From the NCBI GenBank assembly GCA_035760965.1, contig DASTRY010000011.1:36326-100325 (forward strand): DNA of 64,000 nt. The letters are read 5' to 3'. Positions within the stretch are counted from its first letter, which is position 1, and every line of letters starts with the position of its first letter. Positions 51,576 to 61,912 of the stretch are shown here, piece by piece. A program made the translations under genes and the position numbers. Under the pieces are notes generated by a model that was not told the origin of the DNA, did not search any database, and worked only from the letters and a program-made list of their open reading frames with translations. Source of the stretch: JADGHX01 sp035760965 (GTDB lineage: Bacteria; Pseudomonadota; Gammaproteobacteria; Steroidobacterales; Steroidobacteraceae).

Positions 51576-52523
51576 TCAAATCACCGCGCCCGGCAGCGCT
51601 TGGCCTGCCAGAAAGGCGTCGAGATTCGCGAGCACCGCATCGGCCATGAGCATGCGCGTCTCGACGGTTGCGCTGGCGATGTGCGGCGTGAGGACGACAC
51701 TCGGATGCGCCCGCAGCGCCGCGGGGACATTCGGCTCGTCGGCAAACACGTCGAGCGCCGCGCCGGCGAGCGCTCCGGACTCGAGCGCCGCGACCAGCGC
51801 CGCTTCGTCGACGATCGAGCCGCGGGCGACATTGACGAGATATCCTCGTGGACCCAGAGCTTGCAGCACGCTCGCGTCGATGAGGTGATGGGTCGACGCG
51901 TTTGCCGAGCTTGCGATGATGAGCACGTCCGACGCGCGCGCCAGCGAGATCACATCCTCGTGGAACTCGTATGCGCAAGGCTTGCGTTCGAGATTCGTGT
52001 ACGCAACGCGCCCGAACGGCGTGAGTCGCTCCGCGATCGCCGCACCGATGCGGCCGAGCCCCACGATGCCGAAACGTCGGCCGCTGACCTTGCTCGCGAG
52101 CGGCATGTCGCCATCGGGCCAGCGGCCTGAGCGCACGTAGGCGTCCGCAGCGGGAATGTTTCGCAGCAGCGCGATGATCAGCCCGATTGCCAGATCGGCG
52201 ACATCTTCGGTCAGCACACCAGGCGTCGTCGTCACACGAACGTTGCGGGCGCGCGCAACGTTCGCATCGACCTTGTCGATCCCCACGCCGTTGATCGCGA
52301 TAATGCCGAGCGCCGGCAGCGCTTCGATGAGCTCGTTCGCGCATCCGATGTGACCGCCAGTGACGACTGCACGCACGCTGGCCGCGCGCTGCTTCAGCCA
52401 CGCCCGCTGCGTATCGGCATCGAGCGTGAACCAGCGCACGACCTCGAACCGTTGTGACAGGCCCGCCTCGAGATACGGAGAGAACGGGCACAGCTGCAGC
52501 ACCGTCGCGCGCGATTCGTTCAT
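51576..52523 (-). CDS. D-2-hydroxyacid dehydrogenase, GhrB/2-ketogluconate reductase-like
   Basis: The product has 315 residues from ATG 52523; the upstream extension to 52898 is a shadow of the SDR gene. The NAD-binding motif is GIVGLGRIGAAIAERL, the catalytic Arg is in VARGSIVDEAAL, the Glu in DVFADEPNVP and the His in LTPHIASATVETR. The stretch INGVGIDKVD is typical of this family. It reduces glyoxylate, hydroxypyruvate or 2-ketogluconate. It starts seven bases after the IdnO-like gene, which favours a sugar-acid role. Confidence 0.85.
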   Translation of the reverse strand: MNESRATVLQLCPFSPYLEAGLSQRFEVVRWFTLDADTQRAWLKQRAASVRAVVTGGHIGCANELIEALPALGIIAINGVGIDKVDANVARARNVRVTTTPGVLTEDVADLAIGLIIALLRNIPAADAYVRSGRWPDGDMPLASKVSGRRFGIVGLGRIGAAIAERLTPFGRVAYTNLERKPCAYEFHEDVISLARASDVLIIASSANASTHHLIDASVLQALGPRGYLVNVARGSIVDEAALVAALESGALAGAALDVFADEPNVPAALRAHPSVVLTPHIASATVETRMLMADAVLANLDAFLAGQALPGAVI

Positions 52524-52530
52524 GTCGACC

Positions 52531-53292
<762 letters not shown>

Positions 53293-53315
53293 GAGCCGCA
53301 TTCCGACGTGACTAT

Positions 53316-53329
53316 GTTATCGTGCACAT
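53316..53329 (+). promoter_or_regulatory. Recurrent GTTAWC-type operator, site J
   Basis: The site reads GTTATCGTGCACAT. It lies between the divergent IdnO-like gene (53292) and the HIBADH-like gene (53359), so one site could serve both operons. Confidence 0.62.
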
Positions 53330-53358
53330 GCTAGCCTGAAATACCGGGTCGAGTGCAA

Positions 53359-54258
53359 ATGAAAGTCGCGGTTATCGGAGTCGGTGTCATGGGCACGGCC
53401 ATCGCAGGCCGCCTGCTCGAGAGCGGCGCGACGGTGCATCTGTACGATCCCGTGCCCGAGAAGTGCGCGCCGCTCGTGGCGCGAGGCGCCGTGGCGGCCG
53501 GCTTGGCGAGCGCGGCGTCTGCGCCGGCGCAATTCGTCATCACCAGTCTCAACAGCGCAGAGATCGTCGAGCGTGCGGTCTTCGGGCCGGATGGCGTCGC
53601 AGCCGCGGGCTCGCCCGAGAAGCTGCTGGTCGACATGTCGAGCATCGATCCGGCGCGCACGGCCGAGATGGCGACGAGACTGCGCTCGACCACGGGGATG
53701 GGATGGGTCGATGCGCCCCTCTCCGGCGGCGCACCCGCGGCCGCGAAGGGCGCATTGACGTTGATGGTGGGCGGAACCGATGAGGATGTGGCCCGCGCAA
53801 CGCCGCTACTCACCCTGCTCGCCGCGCGCCGTACGCATTTCGGGCCGGCCGGTTCCGGCCAGACCGTCAAGCTGATCAACCAAGTGCTATGCGCAAGCGC
53901 GTTTCTCGCCGTCGCCGAGGCGGTGCGTTTCGCCGAGGCGCACGGCGTGGACGCGACTCGAATTCCCGAGGCGCTGGCCGGTGGCCGCGCCGACTCGCGC
54001 ATCCTGCAAGAGTTCATGGCGAAGATGGCCCGCCGCGATTTCTCACCGACGGGCCGCATCGACAACATGCTCAAGGACCTCGAGACCGTGCAGGCGGCCG
54101 CGCTTGCACGGCGGGTGCCGATGCCGGTGACCTCGCTCATTGCCGACCTGCACCGGATCCTCGTAGCCGGCGACCTGGGGCCCGCGGACAGCGCCGCGTA
54201 CGTGCGCTTGTTCGATCTCGCCGCCAGCAAGACCCCCACTGATAAAGACCACACATGA
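53359..54258 (+). CDS. NAD(P)-dependent beta-hydroxyacid dehydrogenase (HIBADH/tartronate-semialdehyde reductase family)
   Basis: The product has 299 residues from ATG 53359. The Rossmann motif is GVGVMGTAIAGRLLESGA. The substrate-binding region is DAPLSGGAPAAAKGALTLMV, and the catalytic Lys is in GSGQTVKLINQVL. The family includes 3-hydroxyisobutyrate dehydrogenase and tartronate-semialdehyde reductase. The latter reaction would fit sugar-acid breakdown, but the aryl-alcohol dehydrogenase that overlaps its end by four bases hints at other substrates. The assignment stays at family level. Confidence 0.85.
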   Translation: MKVAVIGVGVMGTAIAGRLLESGATVHLYDPVPEKCAPLVARGAVAAGLASAASAPAQFVITSLNSAEIVERAVFGPDGVAAAGSPEKLLVDMSSIDPARTAEMATRLRSTTGMGWVDAPLSGGAPAAAKGALTLMVGGTDEDVARATPLLTLLAARRTHFGPAGSGQTVKLINQVLCASAFLAVAEAVRFAEAHGVDATRIPEALAGGRADSRILQEFMAKMARRDFSPTGRIDNMLKDLETVQAAALARRVPMPVTSLIADLHRILVAGDLGPADSAAYVRLFDLAASKTPTDKDHT

Positions 54259-55376
54259 CCCAGACCGCCTTCGGAGAAATCCGCGCCGCCGTGCTGCGTG
54301 AGCCCAATGGCCCGTTCGAGATCGAGAAACTGACCATCGATCGGCCCGGGCCCAATGAGGTGCTCGTCCGCATCGTTGCCGTTGGCATGTGTCACACCGA
54401 TCTGGCCGTTCGCGCGCGCCATCTGCCGACGCCACTGCCGGCCGTGCTCGGGCACGAAGGCGCCGGCATCGTCGAGGCCGTCGGCGCAGGTGTGCAGAAG
54501 GTCGTTCCCGGCGATCACGTCGTTCTCACGTTTCCGAGTTGCGGGCTGTGTGACAGCTGCCTCACCGGCCATCCGTCGCAGTGTTTCGCCGCGTTCCCCC
54601 TCTACTTCGGCGGCGCGCGGCTCGATGGCAGCCACGGCCTGCATTGCGCGCACGGCCCCCTGCACGACCGCTTCTTCGCTCAGTCGTCGTTCGCGACGCA
54701 TTCGCTCGCGACCGAGCGCAACGTCGTCAAAGTGCCGAAAGATGCGCCGCTCGAGCTGCTGGGTCCGCTTGCGTGCGGCATACAAACCGGCGCGGGCGCT
54801 GTCTTGAATTCGTTGCGCGTGCGCACGGGTGAGAGCTTTGCGGTGTTCGGCAGCGGCAGCGTGGGGCTATCCGCGGTGATGGCTGCAAGGCTCTGCGGGG
54901 CACGGCACGTGATCGCGGTCGATGTCCTGCCGAGCCGTCTCGAGCTGGCCAGGCAACTCGGTGCCACGCACGCCATCGATGGCCGCGAGCAAGACGCGTT
55001 CGAGGAAGTGCGGCGGATCACCGGGGCGGGCGTCCATCACGCGCTCGACACCACCGGTCGCGTCGAGGTCATTCGCGGCGCGCTCAATGCGCTCCGACCG
55101 GGTGGTGTGTGCGGCGTCCTCGGCGCGTCGGCGCCGGGCTCCGAGTTGCCCATCGACGTCAACATGTTCATCGGCATGAGCAAAACGCTGCGCGGGATCG
55201 TCGAAGGCGACAGCGTTCCGGACATCTTCATCCCGCAGCTGGTTGCGCTCCATCTGCAGGGCGCGTTTCCGTTCGATCGACTCGTGAGGTTCTATGCGCT
55301 GGACGAGATCAATCAGGCCGTGCAGGACAGTGAAGCCGGACGGACGATCAAGCCGATCATCCGGATGCCCGCGTAG
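54255..55376 (+). CDS. Zinc alcohol dehydrogenase, aryl/benzyl-alcohol type
   Basis: The product has 373 residues, starting in an ATGA overlap with the preceding gene. Catalytic zinc ligands are in VGMCHTDLAVR and LGHEGAG, the structural zinc in SCGLCDSCLTGHPSQC, and the Rossmann motif in FGSGSVGLSA. The order and the segment GPLACGIQTGAGAVLNSL match benzyl-alcohol dehydrogenases such as XylB. It probably interconverts an aromatic or allylic alcohol and its aldehyde. The next gene, a small dimeric barrel protein, follows by nine bases. Confidence 0.87.
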   Translation: MTQTAFGEIRAAVLREPNGPFEIEKLTIDRPGPNEVLVRIVAVGMCHTDLAVRARHLPTPLPAVLGHEGAGIVEAVGAGVQKVVPGDHVVLTFPSCGLCDSCLTGHPSQCFAAFPLYFGGARLDGSHGLHCAHGPLHDRFFAQSSFATHSLATERNVVKVPKDAPLELLGPLACGIQTGAGAVLNSLRVRTGESFAVFGSGSVGLSAVMAARLCGARHVIAVDVLPSRLELARQLGATHAIDGREQDAFEEVRRITGAGVHHALDTTGRVEVIRGALNALRPGGVCGVLGASAPGSELPIDVNMFIGMSKTLRGIVEGDSVPDIFIPQLVALHLQGAFPFDRLVRFYALDEINQAVQDSEAGRTIKPIIRMPA

Positions 55377-55385
55377 ACATTCGCC

Positions 55386-55706
55386 ATGATCACGCGCACC
55401 GCCGTCTTCGAGGGCAGGCTGAAGAAAGGGTCGGAGGAGCGCTTCTTCGCCGCGGTGAAGGAACGCCTGATGCCGCTCTGGCAGCGCTTTCCGCACGCGC
55501 GCAACGTGCGCATGCTGCGCGTGACCGGCAGCGATGCGCATGCACCCCCGATCGTGATGATTCAGCAGATCGACTACCCTTCGATGACCGCGCTCGAGGA
55601 AGCCCTCGCCTCACCGGTGCGCGCCGAATCGCGCGCGATCACGATGGAGCTGATGCAGATGTTCGAGGGCCGCCTGTATCACGTCGTCAGCGAGCTCGAG
55701 ACCTGA
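55386..55706 (+). CDS. Small dimeric alpha/beta-barrel (EthD/ABM-like) protein
   Basis: The product has 106 residues. A ferredoxin-like pattern is visible: ITRTAVFEGRLKKGSEERFF, a central strand NVRMLRVTGSD and APPIVMIQQIDYPSMTALEE. Its closest structural class is the EthD or antibiotic-biosynthesis-monooxygenase superfamily. It is the third gene of the HIBADH-ADH unit. The function is unknown. Its 3' end overlaps the convergent MFS gene by 28 bases. Confidence 0.7.
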   Translation: MITRTAVFEGRLKKGSEERFFAAVKERLMPLWQRFPHARNVRMLRVTGSDAHAPPIVMIQQIDYPSMTALEEALASPVRAESRAITMELMQMFEGRLYHVVSELET

Positions 55707-57088
55707 AGGCGATCCGGCTCGGCGCCAACGGCGCTCACATCCTCACGGAGAGTGCGCGCGGCAAGCAGGTACAGCAACGCGGACAACAGCAGTGGCAGCG
55801 GACTCACGATGAGCGCGGCCTTGAGACCGCCGGCGGAAGCGGCAAGACAAGCTTCTTGAATGACCGCGCTCGCCCCCGCCGTGGCCTGCCCGCCGGGACA
55901 GACCGTCGCGAATTCACCGAACGCGAAGTCACGCGCGGCGAACAGATCGCTCGCCAATCCCGATGCGACCGGCCCGAGACCCATGCCGATGAGCGTGCCC
56001 GCCAGCGAGAAGATCGCGATCGCGGTTGCGCGCGAGTGCGCGTTCGCCATGCTCTGGATCATGCCGATCGAAGGCATGTAGAACGTGAAGAGAAAGATCC
56101 CGCCCACGAGGATCAACGCCGCGGCCACCAACGCCTGGGCTTGCTGGAATGCCACCACGTAGAGCACCGTGGCGATGCAGAGGCCGATGGCGGGAACCCA
56201 GCACCGCCAGCGCTCATCGCGCCGCGCAAGCCAGTCGACGCCGAAGCCGCCGAAGAGCAGCCCCACCGTTGCCGCCGCGCATTGGATCGCGCCGAAAGCA
56301 AAACCGCCCTGGGCCAGGGTCCAATGATGAATGCGCACGAAGTAGGCGACATAGAACTGCGCGATCGCATTCACGCAAAAGGTGACCAACGCGGCCCCCA
56401 GCATCACGTAGATGAATGCGCGCTTCTGGAGCAGGAGACCGATCGCCGCACGCCATGGCAGAGTCGCAGTGTCTTGCTCCGGGTCGTACAGCCCGCGCTG
56501 CGGCTCGCGCAGCATGTATTTGACCGCGAGCCCGACCAACAACCCCGGCACGCCCACGGCGATCAACGCGGCGCGCCAGCCCCATTGTTGGCCGATCCAT
56601 GCGGCGATAGCGGCGCACAGGAGCGTCGACGCCGGCGAGCCGAGTTGGATGATGGAAAGGATCGAGGCTCGCCGTGCGGGCGGATAGTGATCGCCGACGA
56701 GCGAGGTCGACGCGGGAAGAAAGCCGGCCTCGCCGACTCCGAGCCCCGCGCGCCCGAGCAGCAACTGCCAGAAGTTTTGCGCGAGCCCGCAGAGGACGCA
56801 GAACAGCGACCAGACCGCCGTCGCCACCGCCACGATCGTCACGCGGTTCGCGCGATCGGCGAGTCGTGCCACCGGCAAGCCCGTCAACGTGTACACGAAC
56901 GCGAATCCCAGCCCACCGAGCAGCCCGATCTGGAAATCACTCAGCACGAGATCCTGCTTGATGGACTGCGCGAGCACCGGATACAGGTTGCGATCGGTGA
57001 AGTTCAGCAGCCCGGAGAGGAACAGGAGCACGACGAGCTTCACTCGATAAGCGCTGGAGAAACCACCTCGGTCGAGCGGCGTTGGCAC
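55679..57088 (-). CDS. MFS transporter, spinster-like type, copy 3
   Basis: The product has 469 residues. Helix 1 (FTDRNLYPVLAQSIKQDLVL) and the loop ARLADRANRVTIVAVATAVW give the spinster-like MFS pattern; GLGVGEAGFLPASTSLVGDH is the helix 4-5 marker. An extra periplasmic loop with FGEFATVCPGG and VIQEACL carries two Cys. It starts 25 bases after the OYE-family gene ends on the same strand. It is likely the inner-membrane partner of the TonB receptor at 59519 within one operon. Confidence 0.85.
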   Translation of the reverse strand: MPTPLDRGGFSSAYRVKLVVLLFLSGLLNFTDRNLYPVLAQSIKQDLVLSDFQIGLLGGLGFAFVYTLTGLPVARLADRANRVTIVAVATAVWSLFCVLCGLAQNFWQLLLGRAGLGVGEAGFLPASTSLVGDHYPPARRASILSIIQLGSPASTLLCAAIAAWIGQQWGWRAALIAVGVPGLLVGLAVKYMLREPQRGLYDPEQDTATLPWRAAIGLLLQKRAFIYVMLGAALVTFCVNAIAQFYVAYFVRIHHWTLAQGGFAFGAIQCAAATVGLLFGGFGVDWLARRDERWRCWVPAIGLCIATVLYVVAFQQAQALVAAALILVGGIFLFTFYMPSIGMIQSMANAHSRATAIAIFSLAGTLIGMGLGPVASGLASDLFAARDFAFGEFATVCPGGQATAGASAVIQEACLAASAGGLKAALIVSPLPLLLSALLYLLAARTLREDVSAVGAEPDRLQVSSSLTT

Positions 57089-57113
57089 CCGGAATGTCCT
57101 CTGCTGTGACGGT

Positions 57114-58367
57114 TCAGCCCGGCGGCGCGTCCGGGCCGGGCGGCGCGGCGGCCGCCTCTTCCTGGGCGCGCGCGTCGCGCAGCGCTTCGGCCTTGCGCGC
57201 TTCCACGAACGCTGCGGCGACGTGCGGTGTGTTGTCGCGCCCCGGCCGTTCGAGGTGCTCGCGTTTGAAGAATCGGATCTCGCTGTAGCGGCCCTCGCGC
57301 ACCTTCTTGACCCAAGCGGGGTCGCTGATGTTGCTGCGACCGACGGAGACCAGATCGAAGTCGCCGCGCGCGAATCGCCGCTGCAGCTCGCGCAGACCGA
57401 AGCCGAGCTGGTGCCCGACGGCGCGCGTTCCCTCGGCGCTCTCCATGATGTCCGCGCCCAGCCCGACGCTGCCGACGGCGCAAACGGCCGCGTCGGTCAT
57501 CGACTTCACCCAACCGGCGAGACCGAGATCGCTCCCGGCCCACTCGGGCACATGAAACCGCCGCGTCGAGACGTGAAACATGTCGACTCCCGCCGCGCGC
57601 AACGCCGAGATCATGACGCGCAGCTCATCCGGGCTCCGCGCGACTTTTGCGGTGAAGTCGATCTCCTTCCACTGCGAAAAGCGGAAGGAGATCGGAAAAT
57701 CACGGCCCACGGCGGCGCGGATGCTCGCCACGATCTCCGCCGGGAAACGCACCCGGTTGCGGATGTCCGGCCCGCCGTAGCCATCCTCTCGCACGTTGGT
57801 TCCAGCCCACAGAAACTGATCGAGGAGATAGCCGTGCGCAGCGTGAACCTCGACACCGTCCGCGCCGATCTCCCGTGCGAGCTCCGCACTGCGCACGAAT
57901 GCAGCGCGGATCTCGTTCATCTCCTCGAGCGTCGCGGCTCTGCCGTTGCGCAAGCCCGGGCGCAGATATCCGGAAGGGCTGAGCGTCGGATAGCGCGCGT
58001 AGGGCCCTGTGCCGCCTTCCTTGCGAATGGCGCCTTCGTGCCAGAGCTGAACGAAAAACCTGGCGCCACCGGCGTGTGCCGCCGCCGCGCATGCGCGCCA
58101 GGCGTCGGTGGTATCGGGCCGCATCCAGCCGTAGTACGGCCCCTGCGTGGCCGACGGATGATCCACCGCGCACGCCTCGGTGATGATGAGTGCGACCTCA
58201 CCTGCGGCGCGCTCGCGGTAATAGCTGGCGAGCTGCGGCCCGGGACGTCCCTCCTGACACCAGCCGCGCTGCATCCCGGGCATGACGAAGCGGTTGCGGA
58301 GGGCGAGACCATTGATCGTGAAGGGCGTGAACAGCGCGCGCAGATCAATGTCGTCGTATTCAGGCAA
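57114..58367 (-). CDS. NADH:flavin oxidoreductase, Old Yellow Enzyme family
   Basis: The product has 417 residues. The FMN barrel has RNRFVMPGMQRGW, the phosphate region near SVGLGADIMESAEG and the active-site-like segment GVEVHAAHGYLLDQFLWAGT with its conserved His pair. FRFSQWKEIDFTAKVARSPD replaces the usual S-x-D strand. A Pro/Ala-rich tail follows the barrel. There is no C-terminal Fe-S or FAD domain, so this is a single-domain ene-reductase. It could reduce an enone formed in the pathway. It follows the cyclase gene by 19 bases. Confidence 0.85.
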   Translation of the reverse strand: MPEYDDIDLRALFTPFTINGLALRNRFVMPGMQRGWCQEGRPGPQLASYYRERAAGEVALIITEACAVDHPSATQGPYYGWMRPDTTDAWRACAAAAHAGGARFFVQLWHEGAIRKEGGTGPYARYPTLSPSGYLRPGLRNGRAATLEEMNEIRAAFVRSAELAREIGADGVEVHAAHGYLLDQFLWAGTNVREDGYGGPDIRNRVRFPAEIVASIRAAVGRDFPISFRFSQWKEIDFTAKVARSPDELRVMISALRAAGVDMFHVSTRRFHVPEWAGSDLGLAGWVKSMTDAAVCAVGSVGLGADIMESAEGTRAVGHQLGFGLRELQRRFARGDFDLVSVGRSNISDPAWVKKVREGRYSEIRFFKREHLERPGRDNTPHVAAAFVEARKAEALRDARAQEEAAAAPPGPDAPPG

Positions 58368-58386
58368 TGCTCTGAGCTCTCTGCGC

Positions 58387-59493
58387 TTAGTAGAGCGCCA
58401 CCGGGTTGCCCGGCGATCCCGTCGCTCCGACCATCTTCAGCGGCGCCCACACGAACATGAATTCGTACACGTTGTCCTTCAACAGCGGCTCGAAATCGAG
58501 ATTCTCGAGCGCCCAGATGCCATGCCGCGGCTGCAGCTCGACGTGACACAGCGAGACCGAGCCGGGCACTTCGGTGACGGGCCCGGCGTCCGCGGATGTA
58601 TCGCCGCCATAGAGAATGATCTTACGCGACGCCAAATAGCGGCAGGCGCTCAGGCCGAAGCCGGGCTCGCCCGTGTTGTACAGCCGCACCCGCTCCTTCT
58701 TCTGCTCGGCGCTCAGCGTGGGCCATTCGCTGTTCTTCCAAAGATCGCCGTGCCCGGTGTACAGGAAGACGCAGTCCCCTTCGCGCGGCTCCTCGAGTTT
58801 CTGCGCCTTCAGCATTCCCTTGACATCATCTGCAGTGACGATGCCCGGGCTCGTGGACGAGGTGGGCACCGGCAGACGATCCATTTTTTTGTAGGCGGCC
58901 GCGTTCAATAGGATGGCGCGACACACGAACCCACGCTCTGCGACGGCTTCCACACCGAGCTCGCCCATTCCGGTCACGTTGTTGCCGGGTCCGCGTGCAT
59001 AGGCTGCTTCGCGATTTCTCCCGTTGTAGAAGTAGTCGCCTTTCGAAGTGCGCACGCCGAGGTGCCCCGGTCCATCGAACTGCGTGCCCACCTGGCCGAT
59101 CTGCGCGGTGAGCAGCTCGTCGTGATACACCACGCGGTTGTCGCCGAAGGGACCGCCGGTCGGCGTACCTGGAATCGTCAGATGCCAGATTCGCGGATCG
59201 ACGAGCGGAATGTCCGGCGCGTAGAGCTTGCCCAGCGTCGCCGTCTTGCCGCGCTTCACGAGGCGCAGCGCGGACAGCACCATCGCAGGCGTTGTTCGAT
59301 TCGCCGCGCCCACACGATCTGCGGGGCCCCATTCCGTGGGCCACCAGTGCTCCTCGAAGGGTCGATCGTTCGGCGGCACGGTCGCGGCGCCGGGCTCGCC
59401 CGCCGCCTCGGTCTGTGCGTGAGATGCCTGCGCCAGGACGGCGCAGGCGATCAACACGAACACTGCAGGACTCGAGCGACGTAGGACGGTCAT
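58387..59493 (-). CDS. Exported cyclase-family (kynurenine-formamidase-like) protein
   Basis: The product has 368 residues with a signal peptide (AVFVLIACAVLAQASHAQ). The cyclase motif HxGTHxDxPxH appears as IGQVGTQFDGPGHLGV, with Gln in place of the first His. Later, DCVFLYTGHGDLW and GLSACRYLASRKIILYGGDT follow the family. Cyclase-type metalloenzymes hydrolyse amide or ester bonds or cyclise. A periplasmic location with a TonB receptor 25 bases upstream suggests it processes the imported compound before inner-membrane transport. Confidence 0.8.
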   Translation of the reverse strand: MTVLRRSSPAVFVLIACAVLAQASHAQTEAAGEPGAATVPPNDRPFEEHWWPTEWGPADRVGAANRTTPAMVLSALRLVKRGKTATLGKLYAPDIPLVDPRIWHLTIPGTPTGGPFGDNRVVYHDELLTAQIGQVGTQFDGPGHLGVRTSKGDYFYNGRNREAAYARGPGNNVTGMGELGVEAVAERGFVCRAILLNAAAYKKMDRLPVPTSSTSPGIVTADDVKGMLKAQKLEEPREGDCVFLYTGHGDLWKNSEWPTLSAEQKKERVRLYNTGEPGFGLSACRYLASRKIILYGGDTSADAGPVTEVPGSVSLCHVELQPRHGIWALENLDFEPLLKDNVYEFMFVWAPLKMVGATGSPGNPVALY

Positions 59494-59518
59494 GCGAATC
59501 TCCGGACTAGCGCACGCG

Positions 59519-61912
59519 TCAGAACGTGACGCTCAGGCCGACACCGAACTCGCGCGGGCGGGCCACCGTGGAGAAATCCATCTCCCAGATCGGCGAATAG
59601 AACCCGCCGTTCACCACACGCTTGTCCGTCAGATTGGTACCGAACACAGCCAGCTCCCAGTTACCGCTGCGGCTCGGCTTGTAGGAGATCCGCGCGTCGA
59701 GCAATCCGAAGTCGCCGGCTTCGTACTTGCCGAGCAGATCGGTCAGGCCGACCGCATCCGGGTGATACCCCGGATCCGGGTAGCGCTGGAAGCCGCTGAC
59801 GAAGCGATAGTCCGCGCGGCTCTTGAGCAAGCCACCCCACGGTAGATCCGCGTCGTATTGCAGGCCGACGGAGTACGTCGTCTTCGGCGCCTGCGCAAAC
59901 GTGTCGCCCTTGTCGACGGCGGTCTCGTCGCCGAACTTGAGATCCGTGTACTTCGTATCGAGCAGACCCAAGTTGAAGTCCACCTGCAGACGGTCGATGG
60001 GGAACCACGTGATCTCCGTCTCCAAACCCTCTGCAGTGGCGGCCGCGGCGTTCTGCGTGATGAAGGTCACCGCAAACACGCCGATGTCCGGATTCACGTA
60101 CGGCGACTCGAGCTGGATGTCATCCCACTTCGTGTGGAAGAGGGACGCGTTGAAGCGCAGTCGTCCGTGGAACAGATCCGACCGCAGCCCGAGCTCGTAC
60201 GACTGCAATTTCTCCGGACCATACGAAACCAGGATGCGGCCATTCGGAACTTCCACCGCCTCCGCACCCCCCGCGTTGAAGCCCTCCGAGTAGCTGAGGT
60301 AGGTCATCATCTTCTCGGCGAAGCGCCAGCGCAGCACGGCGCGCTTGGTCAGCTCATCGAAGCTCGACTTCTGAGTGTCCTTCGGCGTGCCGCCGAACGG
60401 ATCGCCTTGCGTCACCGGACCGATCTTCGCCGGCTTGGGCGCGGTCACGCCGGGAACGAAGTTCAGCGTGGATTTCTCCACGTCCTGATTGTGATAGCGC
60501 AGACCCAGTGTGAAATCCCACGCGTCCGTCAGCTTCACCGTGGCTTCGCCGAAGATCGCGTAGCCTTCCTCCTCGCCGCGCACCAGCTCGTCCTGATCGC
60601 CGATGCTTTCGTACACGCCGATCGCGCCCGCGCAGCCGAGCAACGTGGTCGGCGCCATGCACTGCGGGGACTGCAGGACGACATTCGGGTCGAGCCGTCC
60701 GTCCTGGAATTCTTCGAAGCCCCACCACAGATCGCGGCCACCCGTCTTCTGCTTCCAGTAATACAGGCCACCGAGCCAACTGATGCGGCCCTGCGTGCCG
60801 GAGAGCTGGAATTCCTGGCTGAAGATCTTGTTCCTGCGGTACTCCCACACGGTGACGGCGTCCCACTCGGAGTTGTCGTAGTCGACCAGGCCATCGTTGC
60901 GCTGGTTGACCCACGAGGTCCAGGAGTCGAGCTTGATGTTGTCGGTGATCTGAAGGCCCAACTCGAGCGAGGCCTGCTTGACGTACAGATTGGCCGGTAC
61001 CGCGGAATTGAGCGCGGTCTCCCACGCTCCGAGCAGACCACCCGGCGCGCCGGCGACTTGATGTGCGGCATCGTACGGAGCGCCGGCCAGTGAATACAGA
61101 TCGGTGCTGCCGTACGCGAAACCGACCAGATTCGCAGCCTCCGGAACATGCCACAGCGAGATTCGGGCGTCCGTCGGGTGCGAGGTGCGGTCCGTGTACT
61201 TGACGCGTGCGTGGAAGCGATCGGTCGGCTTCCAGAGCACATCCCCGGACAGCGTGGTCATGTCGATCTGTCCGAGATTCTTGTTGAGCGTCGTGTCGTG
61301 GACGTATCCATCCTGATTCAGGAGCGACGCGGAGAATCGGGTCTTCAAGGTGTCCGTCAGCGGCACGTCGACACTGGCCTGCGCGTCGCGACGTTCGTTG
61401 CTGCCGGTGGTGAGTGCGACGGAGCCGCCGAACTCGTTTCCCGGCAGCTTGCTGACGATACGGATGGCGCCGCCGGTCGAATCACGGCCGTAGAGCGTGC
61501 CCTGCGGTCCGCGCAACACCTCGATTCGCTCGACGTCCTGGAGATTGAAATCCATGAGCCCCTGAGTGAAGGGCTGCCAGACGTTGTCCACGTACAGGCC
61601 CACGCGCGGAATGCCGCGGATCGAGAAGTTCACGGACTGCGAGGCGCCGTTGGTGTCGCCGATGACGCTGAGATTCGGGATCGTGCCCTGCAGGCTCTCG
61701 ATGCTCGTCACCGAATGCATCTGCAGCGCCTCGTCCGTCAGCGCGACGATGGACATCGGCACTTCCTGGAGAGTGACCTCCCGGCGCGTGGCGGTGACCG
61801 TGACCTCCTCCAGCCCTGCGGTTGGGCCCTCTTCGCTGAATGCCGCGGCGGACCCGGCGCTGCCCATGACCGCGATGACTGTTGCGGTGAGAATCTTCGG
61901 TCGCTCGCTCAT
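59519..61912 (-). CDS. TonB-dependent outer-membrane receptor
   Basis: The product has 797 residues and is complete. A signal peptide (LTATVIAVMGSAGSAAAF) is followed by the TonB-box/plug start LEEVTVTATRREVTLQEVPM. FNLQDVERIEVLRGPQGTLY, then GRDSTGGAIRIVSK are plug-domain signatures. The C-terminus ends in an aromatic residue (FGVGLSVTF) as barrel proteins do. It heads a TBDR-cyclase-OYE-MFS unit on the minus strand, which forms a plausible uptake and processing path. Operator sites K and L lie 150 and 300 bases upstream. Confidence 0.92.
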   Translation of the reverse strand: MSERPKILTATVIAVMGSAGSAAAFSEEGPTAGLEEVTVTATRREVTLQEVPMSIVALTDEALQMHSVTSIESLQGTIPNLSVIGDTNGASQSVNFSIRGIPRVGLYVDNVWQPFTQGLMDFNLQDVERIEVLRGPQGTLYGRDSTGGAIRIVSKLPGNEFGGSVALTTGSNERRDAQASVDVPLTDTLKTRFSASLLNQDGYVHDTTLNKNLGQIDMTTLSGDVLWKPTDRFHARVKYTDRTSHPTDARISLWHVPEAANLVGFAYGSTDLYSLAGAPYDAAHQVAGAPGGLLGAWETALNSAVPANLYVKQASLELGLQITDNIKLDSWTSWVNQRNDGLVDYDNSEWDAVTVWEYRRNKIFSQEFQLSGTQGRISWLGGLYYWKQKTGGRDLWWGFEEFQDGRLDPNVVLQSPQCMAPTTLLGCAGAIGVYESIGDQDELVRGEEEGYAIFGEATVKLTDAWDFTLGLRYHNQDVEKSTLNFVPGVTAPKPAKIGPVTQGDPFGGTPKDTQKSSFDELTKRAVLRWRFAEKMMTYLSYSEGFNAGGAEAVEVPNGRILVSYGPEKLQSYELGLRSDLFHGRLRFNASLFHTKWDDIQLESPYVNPDIGVFAVTFITQNAAAATAEGLETEITWFPIDRLQVDFNLGLLDTKYTDLKFGDETAVDKGDTFAQAPKTTYSVGLQYDADLPWGGLLKSRADYRFVSGFQRYPDPGYHPDAVGLTDLLGKYEAGDFGLLDARISYKPSRSGNWELAVFGTNLTDKRVVNGGFYSPIWEMDFSTVARPREFGVGLSVTF

